From contig OZ007034.1 in NCBI GenBank assembly GCA_963931635.1, positions 2,356,001 to 2,420,000 of the forward strand: a DNA stretch of 64,000 nt, in the 5' to 3' direction. The position numbers were made by a program, and so were the translations under genes. Below, piece by piece: positions 1 to 8,258 of this stretch. The number at the start of each line of letters is the position of its first letter. The first letter of the stretch is position 1. This DNA is from Caccoplasma sp905210875 (GTDB lineage Bacteria; Bacteroidota; Bacteroidia; Bacteroidales; UBA11471). A model generated the notes under the pieces. That model worked only from the letters and a program-made list of their open reading frames with translations, ran no database searches and had not been told where the DNA came from.

Positions 1-914
1 CGCAATATGATTTCGCACTGCTTGGCTTGCCCCACGGCCGAGGGAATACCCATGAGTTCGATCCGGGGGAAGGTGGGCTCGGCCTTATCTTCGGTGAGAG
101 ACAGTTGCGATGGAAAGGCTTTGGCATTGGGCCGTAGAAAGTAGGCGGCCCGGTTGTATTCGTCTTGCAGCGTAGGGGCTTTGTCGTCCCAGTAGAAATC
201 GGCCATACCGCTTTTTTTCAACGCGTTCATCAGCTGTTCTTCGGCCCGGTTCAAGACATTGAGCCCGACAAAAACGATGCGTCGGTAGGTCAATTTTATG
301 GTACCGCTGCCGGCTTGCTCGGCTACTTCGCGGAATATCATACCCTCGTAACCCAGTCCGTCGTTTCGCAAGTCTTGGCGGAAGCGCTCGTAGAGGTCGT
401 ACAGTATTGACCACAACGAGACAAAATGGCTCTTGTTGTCGCTTTCGCCTATGGGCATGAAGTTTTTCCAGAAGCGGCGAATGTAGGCTACCTGCTCCTC
501 GGTGAGCGGACTGCCGAAGTGGGCATCAATCTCTTTGAGGTCGTGAATGTTGGTAAACAGTTGCCGGGCATCGGCCATATACTTGTCTACATCGTCGAAG
601 TCGTTGAGAAGCGTTTCGCCCAGCGGGACAAATTCGTCGAAACTCTCTTTCTGCGGATAGAGTTCGGCGTAGTGCCGGTAGAGGGTGAACAACAGATAGA
701 TGTGGTCGGCCGGTTGCAACGCCGAAAGTTGGGTAAAGAGGTCGGTAACCGTAGTAACGGTCGGAGAGAAGAGAGGACCGTCGATAATCTCGGAGAGATA
801 TTTTTTGAAAAAGATACCGGCCCGTCGATTGGGAAATACAAAGGCTATCTCCTGAATCTCTTCGCGGTAGGTGGCATAGAATGTTTCGGCGACTTGCTTT
901 AAGAAAGGTGTCAT
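1..914 (-). CDS. AddB-like PD-(D/E)XK nuclease/helicase-family protein (5' part)
   Basis: An open frame starts at ATG 914 and runs off the left edge without a stop, giving about 304 residues. The N-terminus reads MTPFLKQVAETF, followed within 35 residues by AFVFPNRRAGIFFKKYL. This 'FPNRRA' opening is typical of Bacteroidetes AddB-like proteins, whose inactivated helicase core precedes a C-terminal PD-(D/E)XK nuclease (family knowledge). Such proteins pair with an AddA/UvrD-type helicase in double-strand-break processing. The nuclease domain and any addA neighbour lie outside the window, so the role rests on the N-terminus alone. The gene reads away from the rest of the window. The 260 bases before its start are AT-rich and hold no gene. 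Confidence 0.72.
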   Translation of the reverse strand, partial: MTPFLKQVAETFYATYREEIQEIAFVFPNRRAGIFFKKYLSEIIDGPLFSPTVTTVTDLFTQLSALQPADHIYLLFTLYRHYAELYPQKESFDEFVPLGETLLNDFDDVDKYMADARQLFTNIHDLKEIDAHFGSPLTEEQVAYIRRFWKNFMPIGESDNKSHFVSLWSILYDLYERFRQDLRNDGLGYEGMIFREVAEQAGSGTIKLTYRRIVFVGLNVLNRAEEQLMNALKKSGMADFYWDDKAPTLQDEYNRAAYFLRPNAKAFPSQLSLTEDKAEPTFPRIELMGIPSAVGQAKQCEIIL

Positions 915-1173
915 ACCCGTTGCGTGAAATTTACGTGTACAAGTTTACGAAAAATCTATCGAATATCCGACGAAAAGATCAATTGAATTTATAATTGTTA
1001 CTTGATGTAAGTATAGATTTAGAATTTAAGAATTAATTGTTTTTACATATGTTGAATGGCTCAATATACTAACATAAAAGGAGAAAAATATAGAAATGTA
1101 ATTTTTTATATCGGTCATACTTTAATTCTTTAATCATAGATATGTGGAGTATTTAGCTGAGCGCATATATCCT

Positions 1174-2271
1174 TTATTTATGAAAAATATCGTATTGGTA
1201 TTCTTTCAGACCATTTTTCAATGCTGATTGCATCTCTTTTTGGTCTATTGTAAAATAATGGCATGTCTTTGCCCGAGCTGTGTCGAAATCTTCATATAAA
1301 GGTATTTGTAAATGCTTATATAAGCGGCAGATTTTTCCTGTGCCGTTATAACTGTCAACGTAGTTCTTACATAATATACAATTAGGTATCTTAAACTTTA
1401 GGTAACCGATATATCTGACTTGTTCATACAAAGCAAATGAATCAGGGGTATGAATGCATATTTCAAGCAAAGATGAAGTCTTAGATTTTGCTAATCTTTT
1501 GCAGTTGCATACATCATGGAAACATTGCGTTTTTCCTGACGGGTATAAAATATATCTAACAAATTCTATCTCGTTACTAATGTGGATATTCCTATAATCC
1601 ACATTCTTGAACCCATAAAAACTAATACTCTGGAAGTTTTCTTCTAAATCGTAATAATTGCCTCTATTGGATTCAATGATTCCATTCTCTGCCAATTGTA
1701 GAATATCATTTACTGACTCTATGCATATTTCTACAATCTTATTGCCACTATGTAGTTTATCTAAATCACTTGCATGAGTTACAAAAAATTCCAAATAAAT
1801 TGGACTCCTTTCAGGGTGTGTTGAAGAAAATATCTTCAAATCGGAACGACGATTTATATTATCATATGCTATTTCCTGCTCGCAGGAATCATAAAACTGC
1901 TTTATGTTAAACCTCTGTTTTTTACTTTCGCAACATTTACTATAACGAATAAATTTACAGTTTTCAAAGTTTGTACAGTAAGATATATACTCAAATTCTA
2001 TCCAAAATTCAGATTTTGACAAGAAAGCTTCACGGACTTTTTCTTTTGCAAGAATATGAAGCATTGATTCAATAGCATAACCACATTCTGTACCTGATTT
2101 ATGAGCGAAGTGGTGCAACCGTTTTGTCCCTTGGTTTTTGGCAATTAGAGGTTCTTTACAGGCAGGACAGAAACAGTTACATTTAATCCCAGCAGACACA
2201 TTATTAACATTGACAAGTTGTCCTATTTCATTTAAAGCATAGGTAAGACGATATACAGAATGTTTTTGCAT
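1174..2271 (-). CDS. CoiA-like competence/nuclease family protein
   Basis: 365 aa, ATG start. Residues 30-60 carry a zinc-finger-like segment with two CxxC-type cysteine pairs (NCFCPACKEPL) followed by HHFAH, the hallmark of the CoiA-like N-terminus. The middle part has a D...ExxV-like stretch (residues about 155-185, YLEFFVTHASDLDKL) that could be a divergent PD-(D/E)XK nuclease core. Further cysteine pairs occur late in the protein (CNCKR, CILCKNY). CoiA proteins act on incoming DNA during transformation in Firmicutes; in Bacteroidetes the role is unknown. The gene is clearly more AT-rich than its neighbours and stands alone between intergenic gaps, suggesting recent acquisition. The family call is good; the function is not established. 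Confidence 0.6.
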   Translation of the reverse strand: MQKHSVYRLTYALNEIGQLVNVNNVSAGIKCNCFCPACKEPLIAKNQGTKRLHHFAHKSGTECGYAIESMLHILAKEKVREAFLSKSEFWIEFEYISYCTNFENCKFIRYSKCCESKKQRFNIKQFYDSCEQEIAYDNINRRSDLKIFSSTHPERSPIYLEFFVTHASDLDKLHSGNKIVEICIESVNDILQLAENGIIESNRGNYYDLEENFQSISFYGFKNVDYRNIHISNEIEFVRYILYPSGKTQCFHDVCNCKRLAKSKTSSLLEICIHTPDSFALYEQVRYIGYLKFKIPNCILCKNYVDSYNGTGKICRLYKHLQIPLYEDFDTARAKTCHYFTIDQKEMQSALKNGLKEYQYDIFHK

Positions 2272-2370
2272 ATTTTTTAATTGTGTCTATTATTTATACC
2301 TAATTACTTTTTTATTCTTTCCAAATAGCGTTAAGAGCTATATTGGGGTCTTGAGAAATAGTCAAGCCAA

Positions 2371-2434
2371 TACCATTACTATTTACGACTACAACACTTT
2401 GATCGGTATTGTAGTCGTAAATAGTTAATGGTTA
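2371..2434. repeat. Long inverted repeat between CoiA-like and GH2 genes
   Basis: About 23 bases (2371-2394) are repeated as the reverse complement at 2409-2434, with one inserted base in the right arm and a loop of about 14 bases. The shared core is TTGTAGTCGTAAATAGT. No T-run follows either arm, so it is not a standard intrinsic terminator. It lies in the AT-rich gap flanking the CoiA-like gene. Confidence 0.6.
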
Positions 2435-2557
2435 TATATGTACGTCTCACATCCCATTTTTCTGTTGAAACATGAATATTGGGAGATAATATATTTTCTA
2501 AGTGCTATTTTTGTAAGGCCATCTTGTGTAGAAATTACTTCTTTTGGTATGGACCGG

Positions 2558-5536
2558 TTATTGGTGGAGGGTTTCCAGGAATTCGATTTCGACGATGCGG
2601 AGCGAACTGTTTTTCCCCTTTTTCTCCTTGATGATGTCCAGCTCTCCGGCCTGTGCCTCGGCTACCTCGACAATCTGCCCGAATGCGTCGGCATCGTGGG
2701 TGGCACCTTTCAGGCGTAGGGTGATTTTATCCGACCATACCGGCTTGTCGATGGTGAGGTGTACATACCCTAGGCTCTTGGGCGTGTTTCCGCTCCACAC
2801 CAGACTGTCGCCGGCATATACCTCTATGGGATAGGAGCGCTGACGCCACCCGGCAAGTTTGATGCAGATGTCGTCGATCTCGGCACGACGTTCGAGCTTG
2901 TAGGTAATCCATGCGGTGCTGAGACGTCCGTCGTTGCTCCACTCGCTGCGTTCGTTGTCGTCGTAGCTCAGGTGGGCTTTTTCGGTATTGGAGCCGGCCA
3001 TGACCTTTTCTACCTTGACATCGACTTTGGTATCGACATACGACGGCGTGGCGGGTGTCTCGCCGCGGTCGAGACGAGAGGGCAGGTTCTCGGCCGGGAA
3101 GAAGGTGCTCAGTCCGTTGCTTACCTTCACGGGGAGGGTGGTAAAGGCGATGGTGGCAGCGGGCAATCCCTCGGCCGTGGCGGTCAGCTTCACGTCGCCG
3201 GCCTGACGGGTAGAGCGTATCATGACGCGGTTAATACCACACTCGACGGGCAGTGCCGTAGCCAAGGCGTAGTTGTCGGCTCTTTGGGCTATGCCGCCTC
3301 GCCATTCGGCAGGGCCTTCAAGGGCGAAGGTTATCATGCGGTTGTCCAGCGGGCAACGGTTGCCCTCATTGTCGACCACATCTATCTCGACCAGGGCCAC
3401 GTCGGCACCATCGGCAAATGTGCCTTTCGGGCCTTGCATCAGGGTGAGTCGCAGGGCCGACGGTTCTCCGGCAGTGCGGCATACATCACGGCTGACAATG
3501 TGTCCGTTCTCGTCGTAGGCGACAGCCTCGACCGTCCCGGCCTCCCAGGATATGGAGTCGAAGGTGTGCAGGAAGCGGTACTCCTGGTGGCCGAATCCCT
3601 GCGAACGTCCGTTTATGAGCAATTCTACCTTATGTCCCGAAGAGACAACATATACGGGTTTCTTTACACCGGGAGCGTAGTTCCAATGGCCGATGATGTG
3701 GGAGCGGGAGGTTTCGATATCGACCCAGCCGTCCCACATGACCTGATGGGCATAGAAGCCGTCTTTGGGTATGCGCATGGCGTCGACCACACCGCTGCGG
3801 CGGTAGTTTTCGGCACCACGGCAGTGGGTCTGCGTATCGGAGAAGATGATTTTCACACCGCCCGAGTTGACCCGGCGTCCGGTGCCGGGGCGTTCGCGCC
3901 ACATATCGTACCAGCGGCGCACAAACTCTATGGCCAGCATATCTTGGTTCTGGTTGTAGGCCGAGGCATCTTGCCCTTTATAGAGCGGCCCGTCGCCTTG
4001 TCGGTGGTAGGGATAACTGAATTCATCCCAATATTTGCGCAGGCCTTCGTCGCGGCAATATTCGGTCTGTATCATGGGGTGGTGTTCGCTCTTGTTGATG
4101 TAGAGCATCTCACCTCCGTATTCGGCTTCGCGCACGTCGAGCATCTCGCGCGAACCGATGGCCCGTCCGCCATGAGGGTCATACTGGTCGCGAATGGCAA
4201 TCATTTCGAGCATGTGCTCACGACTGATGGCCTTGTTTCCACATTCGTAGAAGATGACACTCGGGTTGTTGCGGTTGTAGATAATGGCGTCGCGCATCAC
4301 CTCTTTGCGCTGCTCCCAGCGGCGGCCTTCGACATCTTTTTCGGCATCACCGGCAGGGAACATCTGCATGAGTCCCATTCTGTCGCACGACTCGACATCT
4401 TGTTTCCAGGGGGCGATGTGCATCCATCGCACGAGGTTGGCATTGCTTTCGACCATGAGCCCGTTGGAGTAGTCGCTCAACCAGGGCGGAACCGACATGC
4501 CCACACCGGGCCATTCGTTGCTGGTGCGCTGGGCATAGCCCTTGAACTGGATTACCCGGTCGTTGAGCCATACCTTGCCGTTTCCGAAACGGGTCTTGCG
4601 GAATCCGGTCGTCGTCATCACCTCATCGACCACTTTCCCATCGACCAGCAGTCGGGTGGCCACCCGGTATAGGTAGCCATATCCCCAGCTCCACAGGTGT
4701 ATGTCATCGAGTGTGGCCGAGGCCGTGAGAGTGATGGTCTCCCTGGGTTTTACGCTCTGTGGCTTGCCGGTGAACGAACTTACCTCTTTTCCCTCGATGT
4801 CGTATACCTTCACTTCATAACCGACATTCATCGTGCGGTTGTGTTCGTTGCGTATCTGCGACTCGGCGTGCAGGGTGGCACGGCGGCTTTTGACCCGAAT
4901 GTCGGTGGCATAGATATATACGCCGGTCGTGCCAAGGTTGCTGTACAGGGGGAGTGTCTGGTAGAGTTTGTCGGTGATATGCAGCCACACGTTTTTGGGA
5001 ATACCCCCGTAGTTGGCGTTGAAGTTCTGGTCGTTCCATTGGTAGGTGCTGCCCGTCGAACGCTCTTTGTAGCGCCAGTCGTTGTCGACCCGCACGGCGA
5101 TGACGTTGTCGCCCCTGTAATTGATGTAGGGTGTGAGGTCGAAGCCTATGGCGGTGATGCCGTTCTCGTGCAGACCGAGATGCTGCCCGTTGAGATAGAA
5201 GTCGGCGCCCTGACGCACTCCTTCGAATTCGATGAATACCTTTTTCCCTTTGGCCGATGAGGGGAGCTTGAAATGCTTGTGGTACCATACGACGGTATCG
5301 GTGAGCTCCTTGATGGGTACTCTGAAGGCCTCGTCTTCGTTGAAGGCCCGGGGTAGAGATATGGCTTCCCACCCTTTATCGGAGAGTTTGGGCTTTTCGC
5401 CTCCCGGCATGTCGCCGACGTGCAGAAGCCATTGCAGGTTGAAGTTGTACTTTTCTCGTATGCCGCCCTCGGCTGGCGAGGGGAGCATCAGGCATAATGC
5501 GAGGAGAAGTGTGGTGATGAAAGGTGTTCGCTTCAT
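2558..5536 (-). CDS. Secreted glycoside hydrolase family 2 protein (DUF4982 type)
   Basis: 992 aa with an N-terminal signal peptide (MKRTPFITTLLLALCLML, then a small-residue cleavage region). Order: sugar-binding jelly roll (about 30-200, with FIEFEGVRQGADFYLNG), immunoglobulin-like domain (about 210-310), TIM barrel (about 320-560), a DUF4982-like domain (about 630-700, KKPVYVVSSGHKVELLING), Ig-like segments and a C-terminal F5/8-type-C-like domain (about 880-960). Family members cleave beta-galactosides, beta-glucuronides or related sugars in the periplasm. The GH2 acid/base site normally reads GN-E; here it reads ECGNKAIS with Lys about 435. The likely nucleophile Glu is in MIQTEYC. Its stop lies three bases after uxuA in the minus-strand order reversed, that is uxuA lies just upstream in the sequence to the right and the two probably share a transcript, which suggests a uronic acid-containing substrate. 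Confidence 0.82.
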   Translation of the reverse strand: MKRTPFITTLLLALCLMLPSPAEGGIREKYNFNLQWLLHVGDMPGGEKPKLSDKGWEAISLPRAFNEDEAFRVPIKELTDTVVWYHKHFKLPSSAKGKKVFIEFEGVRQGADFYLNGQHLGLHENGITAIGFDLTPYINYRGDNVIAVRVDNDWRYKERSTGSTYQWNDQNFNANYGGIPKNVWLHITDKLYQTLPLYSNLGTTGVYIYATDIRVKSRRATLHAESQIRNEHNRTMNVGYEVKVYDIEGKEVSSFTGKPQSVKPRETITLTASATLDDIHLWSWGYGYLYRVATRLLVDGKVVDEVMTTTGFRKTRFGNGKVWLNDRVIQFKGYAQRTSNEWPGVGMSVPPWLSDYSNGLMVESNANLVRWMHIAPWKQDVESCDRMGLMQMFPAGDAEKDVEGRRWEQRKEVMRDAIIYNRNNPSVIFYECGNKAISREHMLEMIAIRDQYDPHGGRAIGSREMLDVREAEYGGEMLYINKSEHHPMIQTEYCRDEGLRKYWDEFSYPYHRQGDGPLYKGQDASAYNQNQDMLAIEFVRRWYDMWRERPGTGRRVNSGGVKIIFSDTQTHCRGAENYRRSGVVDAMRIPKDGFYAHQVMWDGWVDIETSRSHIIGHWNYAPGVKKPVYVVSSGHKVELLINGRSQGFGHQEYRFLHTFDSISWEAGTVEAVAYDENGHIVSRDVCRTAGEPSALRLTLMQGPKGTFADGADVALVEIDVVDNEGNRCPLDNRMITFALEGPAEWRGGIAQRADNYALATALPVECGINRVMIRSTRQAGDVKLTATAEGLPAATIAFTTLPVKVSNGLSTFFPAENLPSRLDRGETPATPSYVDTKVDVKVEKVMAGSNTEKAHLSYDDNERSEWSNDGRLSTAWITYKLERRAEIDDICIKLAGWRQRSYPIEVYAGDSLVWSGNTPKSLGYVHLTIDKPVWSDKITLRLKGATHDADAFGQIVEVAEAQAGELDIIKEKKGKNSSLRIVEIEFLETLHQ

Positions 5537-5539
5537 GTA

Positions 5540-6721
5540 TTAGAGGAGTTTGTTTTGTAATTCATCTTTCACGACAGCCATCATGCCGTCGACTTGTGCC
5601 AGGGCCATCATGCGCCCGTGGAAAGAGTAGCCGGGGTTATAACCCATCGACTCGTCGCCAAGCATGGTACGTCCGTGGTCGACACGCATGGGCAGACGGG
5701 GATTTTCTTTCTCGAAAATGCGGATAAGGTCGATAAGGTGGCCGCGTCCCGACAGGTGCGAGCTCTCGATAAAGTTGCCGCCGGGCAGTGCCTCGGTGCT
5801 GCGCAGATGCACAAAATGGGTGCGTCCGGCAAACTGTCGGGCCAGTTCTCGTGTATCGTTCTGCTCTCCGGCACTCAGCGAGCCGGCACAGAAGGTGAGC
5901 CCGTTGTGGCGGTTGTCGACAGCATTCAGAATCCACGCTATGTCGTCGGCGTCGGTTACAATGCGGGGGAGCCCCAGCACCTGAAATGGCGGGTCGTCGG
6001 GGTGAACGCACATATTGATGTCGAATGTTTCGCACACGGGCATGATGGCCGAGAGGAAATACCGCATATTCTCACGCAGAGCGGCGCGGTCGATACCCTT
6101 GTAAAGCGACAGCAGGCGACGGAACAGTTCTACCGGATTTTTATCGCCCTCCTTGATGTTGCCGTTGACAAAACCTTGTGTCTTGACGATGATGGTGTCG
6201 ATAAGTTCGTCTTTTTCTCTCTTGGTAATGGTCTTGTCGAGTGCGTGTACTTGTGCCAGTGTTTCGTCGGAATAATCATTCTCGGCCTGAGGCCGTTTGA
6301 GAATGTATATGTCGAAATAGGCAAAGCGCACCTGGTCGAAGTAAAGCGACGTCGTACCGTCGGCACAGGGGTGATGCAGGTCGGTGCGTATCCAGTCGAT
6401 TACCGGCATGAAGTTGTAGCAGACGGTTGTTATGCCGCACCGGCCCAGGTGAGAGAGACTGGTTATGTAATTTTCGATCAGGCTATCTCGCTCGGTGCCG
6501 CCATACTTGATGGCTTCGCACACGGGCAGACTCTCGACGACCGACCATCGGAGGCCGTGCGATTCGATCATGTTTTTTATCGTTTCTATTTTTTCGATGC
6601 TCCATACTTCGCCGTTGGGCACATCGTGCAGGGCGGTAACAATACCTTCCACACCGATTTGTCGCAGCATGTCGAGCGTGATGGGGTCTTTGGGCCCAAA
6701 CCATCGCCAAGTCTTTTCCAT
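5540..6721 (-). CDS. uxuA: Mannonate dehydratase
   Basis: 393 aa from the ATG at 6721, which gives the standard UxuA N-terminus MEKTWRWFGPKD. A more upstream in-frame start (6772) would add 17 residues and overlap the promoter box at 6770-6777, so it is rejected. UxuA converts D-mannonate to 2-keto-3-deoxy-D-gluconate in cytosolic hexuronate catabolism. Conserved stretches include VEGIVTALHDVPNGEVW, the metal-site segment NMCVHPDDPP (Cys and His ligands) and VDHGRTMLGD near the C-terminus. The GH2 gene begins four bases downstream on the same strand, so the two form an operon: liberation of a uronate-containing sugar followed by its catabolism is the simplest reading. Confidence 0.93.
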   Translation of the reverse strand: MEKTWRWFGPKDPITLDMLRQIGVEGIVTALHDVPNGEVWSIEKIETIKNMIESHGLRWSVVESLPVCEAIKYGGTERDSLIENYITSLSHLGRCGITTVCYNFMPVIDWIRTDLHHPCADGTTSLYFDQVRFAYFDIYILKRPQAENDYSDETLAQVHALDKTITKREKDELIDTIIVKTQGFVNGNIKEGDKNPVELFRRLLSLYKGIDRAALRENMRYFLSAIMPVCETFDINMCVHPDDPPFQVLGLPRIVTDADDIAWILNAVDNRHNGLTFCAGSLSAGEQNDTRELARQFAGRTHFVHLRSTEALPGGNFIESSHLSGRGHLIDLIRIFEKENPRLPMRVDHGRTMLGDESMGYNPGYSFHGRMMALAQVDGMMAVVKDELQNKLL

Positions 6722-6769
6722 ATTGAGTGTTGTGTTGTAAGCGTTGTAAGTAAATGATTGTATTTTCAA

Positions 6770-6777
6770 CAAAGATA
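6770..6777 (-). promoter_or_regulatory. -7 promoter box for uxuA-GH2
   Basis: On the minus strand this reads TATCTTTG, a perfect match to the Bacteroidetes -7 box. It lies about 49 bases before the uxuA ATG, and a TTG element about 20 bases further upstream can serve as the -33 box. The box forms the edge of the first tandem repeat unit. Confidence 0.7.
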
Positions 6778-6960
6778 GCGAAAGGCGAGCGCCGAGGCAA
6801 GGAGAAAACGAAAGTTTTCATCATTGACTATGCCGAGCCGACTCCTGTCTTCTATAAAGATAGCGAAAGGCGAGCGCCGAGGCAAGGAGAAAATGAAGTT
6901 TTCGTCCATTGACTATGCCGAGCCGCCTCCTGTCTTCTATAAAGATAGCGCGAAAGGTGA
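6771..6960 (-). repeat. Tandem promoter-bearing repeat, two 84/85-base units plus a partial third
   Basis: Units at 6771-6854 and 6855-6939 are almost identical, and a third begins at 6940 before diverging. Each starts with AAAGATAGCGAAAGGCGAGC and contains TTGACTATGCCGAGCC. On the minus strand each unit ends in TATCTTT; only the unit next to uxuA completes the box with G, so the others look like decayed promoters. A related unit in the opposite orientation lies at 40892-40982. The rest of the gap to 7240 is AT-rich and has no gene. Confidence 0.8.
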
Positions 6961-7139
6961 GAGTAAAAAGGCTAAATTATATATGAGATTTTACCAAATC
7001 GTACCTTAGCTTCTTTCAAAGGTGATCGCAGCGACAGTAATGGAAAGTCAGTCTTCAATTACTTATATTTCCTTTTTTGTGTAAATAATAGATAAGAATA
7101 TCTAATCGATAAAAGCTTTTTCGTAACGGGAATATTGTT

Positions 7140-7147
7140 TATTTTTG
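7140..7147 (+). promoter_or_regulatory. -7 promoter box for the restriction-modification locus
   Basis: TATTTTTG on the plus strand fits the Bacteroidetes -7 box and would give a leader of roughly 85 bases before the GTG at 7241. Confidence 0.45.
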
Positions 7148-7240
7148 TACAGAATAGATAAGTTATAAAAATCGACAATATATATATTCCAATTCTTAGG
7201 AGATATGTGTGGTCAAAAGTGAGCTATATAAAAGAACGAC

Positions 7241-8257
7241 GTGAATAAAATAAAGAATCTGTTGCAAGTTGATATACGCGAAAATGAAATTTTTGAATAT
7301 TCGCCAGATTTGCTTTCGCTGTTGCTTAAAGATCAAACACTAAGCACAGAGGATTGTCAAATCAATATTTTTTGGGCAACAAGTAATTATGCCGATTTGG
7401 GTGTCGGATATCAGTACGGCGATCAAATTACATTAGAGGCAATTACTGGTAAAAATGGAGAAATAATCAAGCCTCGTGCCGTCAAAAGTCGTGAAATGCA
7501 ACAGCAACGCAGCCGTGAAATGGCCGAAGTTTTCACGCCTTCATGGATTTGCAACAAGCAAAACAATCTGGTAGACAATGCTTGGTTTGGACGGGAAAAC
7601 GTATTTAATAAGGAGGTGGATAATCCTGACGGTTCACATTCGTGGATTCCTTCAAAGGAGAAAATCGTATTTCCTGAAGGTAAGACCTGGCATGATTACG
7701 TCAGCGAAAATCGTTTTGAAATTACCTGCGGAGAGGCTCCCTATCTGGTGAGCCGATATGATTCCGTAACTGGTGAGCCGATACCGATAGAACGAAGGAT
7801 AGGACTACTCGATAGAAAGCTTCGCGTTGTCGGGGAAAATACGCAGACGTCAAGCGAATGGCTGAAAGCTGCCCAGTCGGCCTATATGAGTGTTTACGGG
7901 TACGAATGGCAGGGAGACAATCTGGTACTTGCCCGGGAGTCTCTTTTGTACACCTTCATTGACTATTACAAAGCAAAGTTTGGTAAAAAGCCACAACTCA
8001 AATCGCTGCAATATATTGCTTCCATCATCTCATGGAATATTTGGCAGATGGACGGTTTGAAAGGGGTAATTCCGGGAAGTTGCCATAGCGTGCAACAAAC
8101 AGTCCAAAGCCTGTTCGATTCGAGCGTAACGGTTCAAGAGTGTGAAGGTTGTCAGAAAGGCAATATCCACAAACACAATGGCACCTATTGTAAGATTAAG
8201 GATTGGCGCAGCAATAAAACGCTGACGTTTGTTTCATTGTTAAAAAAAGGAGAATAG
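7241..8257 (+). CDS. Restriction-modification accessory protein ('restriction endonuclease subunit M'-like)
   Basis: 338 aa, starting at GTG 7241; an in-frame stop at 7229 excludes any earlier start. The segment SREMAEVFTPSWICNKQNNL (about residues 85-105) matches the conserved N-terminal motif of proteins annotated as restriction subunit M in Bacteroidetes. No SAM-binding motif I or NPPY is visible, so it is probably not an active methyltransferase. A C-terminal Cys/His cluster (CEGCQKGNIHKHNGTYC, about 300-320) looks like a zinc site. It ends one base before the start of the 1318-aa helicase-methyltransferase and is surely co-translated. A target-recognition or regulatory role is inferred only from context. 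Confidence 0.62.
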   Translation: MNKIKNLLQVDIRENEIFEYSPDLLSLLLKDQTLSTEDCQINIFWATSNYADLGVGYQYGDQITLEAITGKNGEIIKPRAVKSREMQQQRSREMAEVFTPSWICNKQNNLVDNAWFGRENVFNKEVDNPDGSHSWIPSKEKIVFPEGKTWHDYVSENRFEITCGEAPYLVSRYDSVTGEPIPIERRIGLLDRKLRVVGENTQTSSEWLKAAQSAYMSVYGYEWQGDNLVLARESLLYTFIDYYKAKFGKKPQLKSLQYIASIISWNIWQMDGLKGVIPGSCHSVQQTVQSLFDSSVTVQECEGCQKGNIHKHNGTYCKIKDWRSNKTLTFVSLLKKGE

Positions 8258-8258
8258 T

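Noticed and set aside
2972..4672. 566-aa plus-strand frame opposite the GH2 gene
   Set aside because: Antisense shadow produced by GC-rich codon bias of the GH2 gene; no start context or family.
5594..6757. 387-aa plus-strand frame opposite uxuA
   Set aside because: Antisense shadow; uxuA on the other strand is unambiguous.
6771..6960. Possible CRISPR array near the orphan cas6
   Set aside because: The 84-base units are contiguous with no spacers, lie 22 kb from cas6 and carry promoter boxes; not CRISPR.
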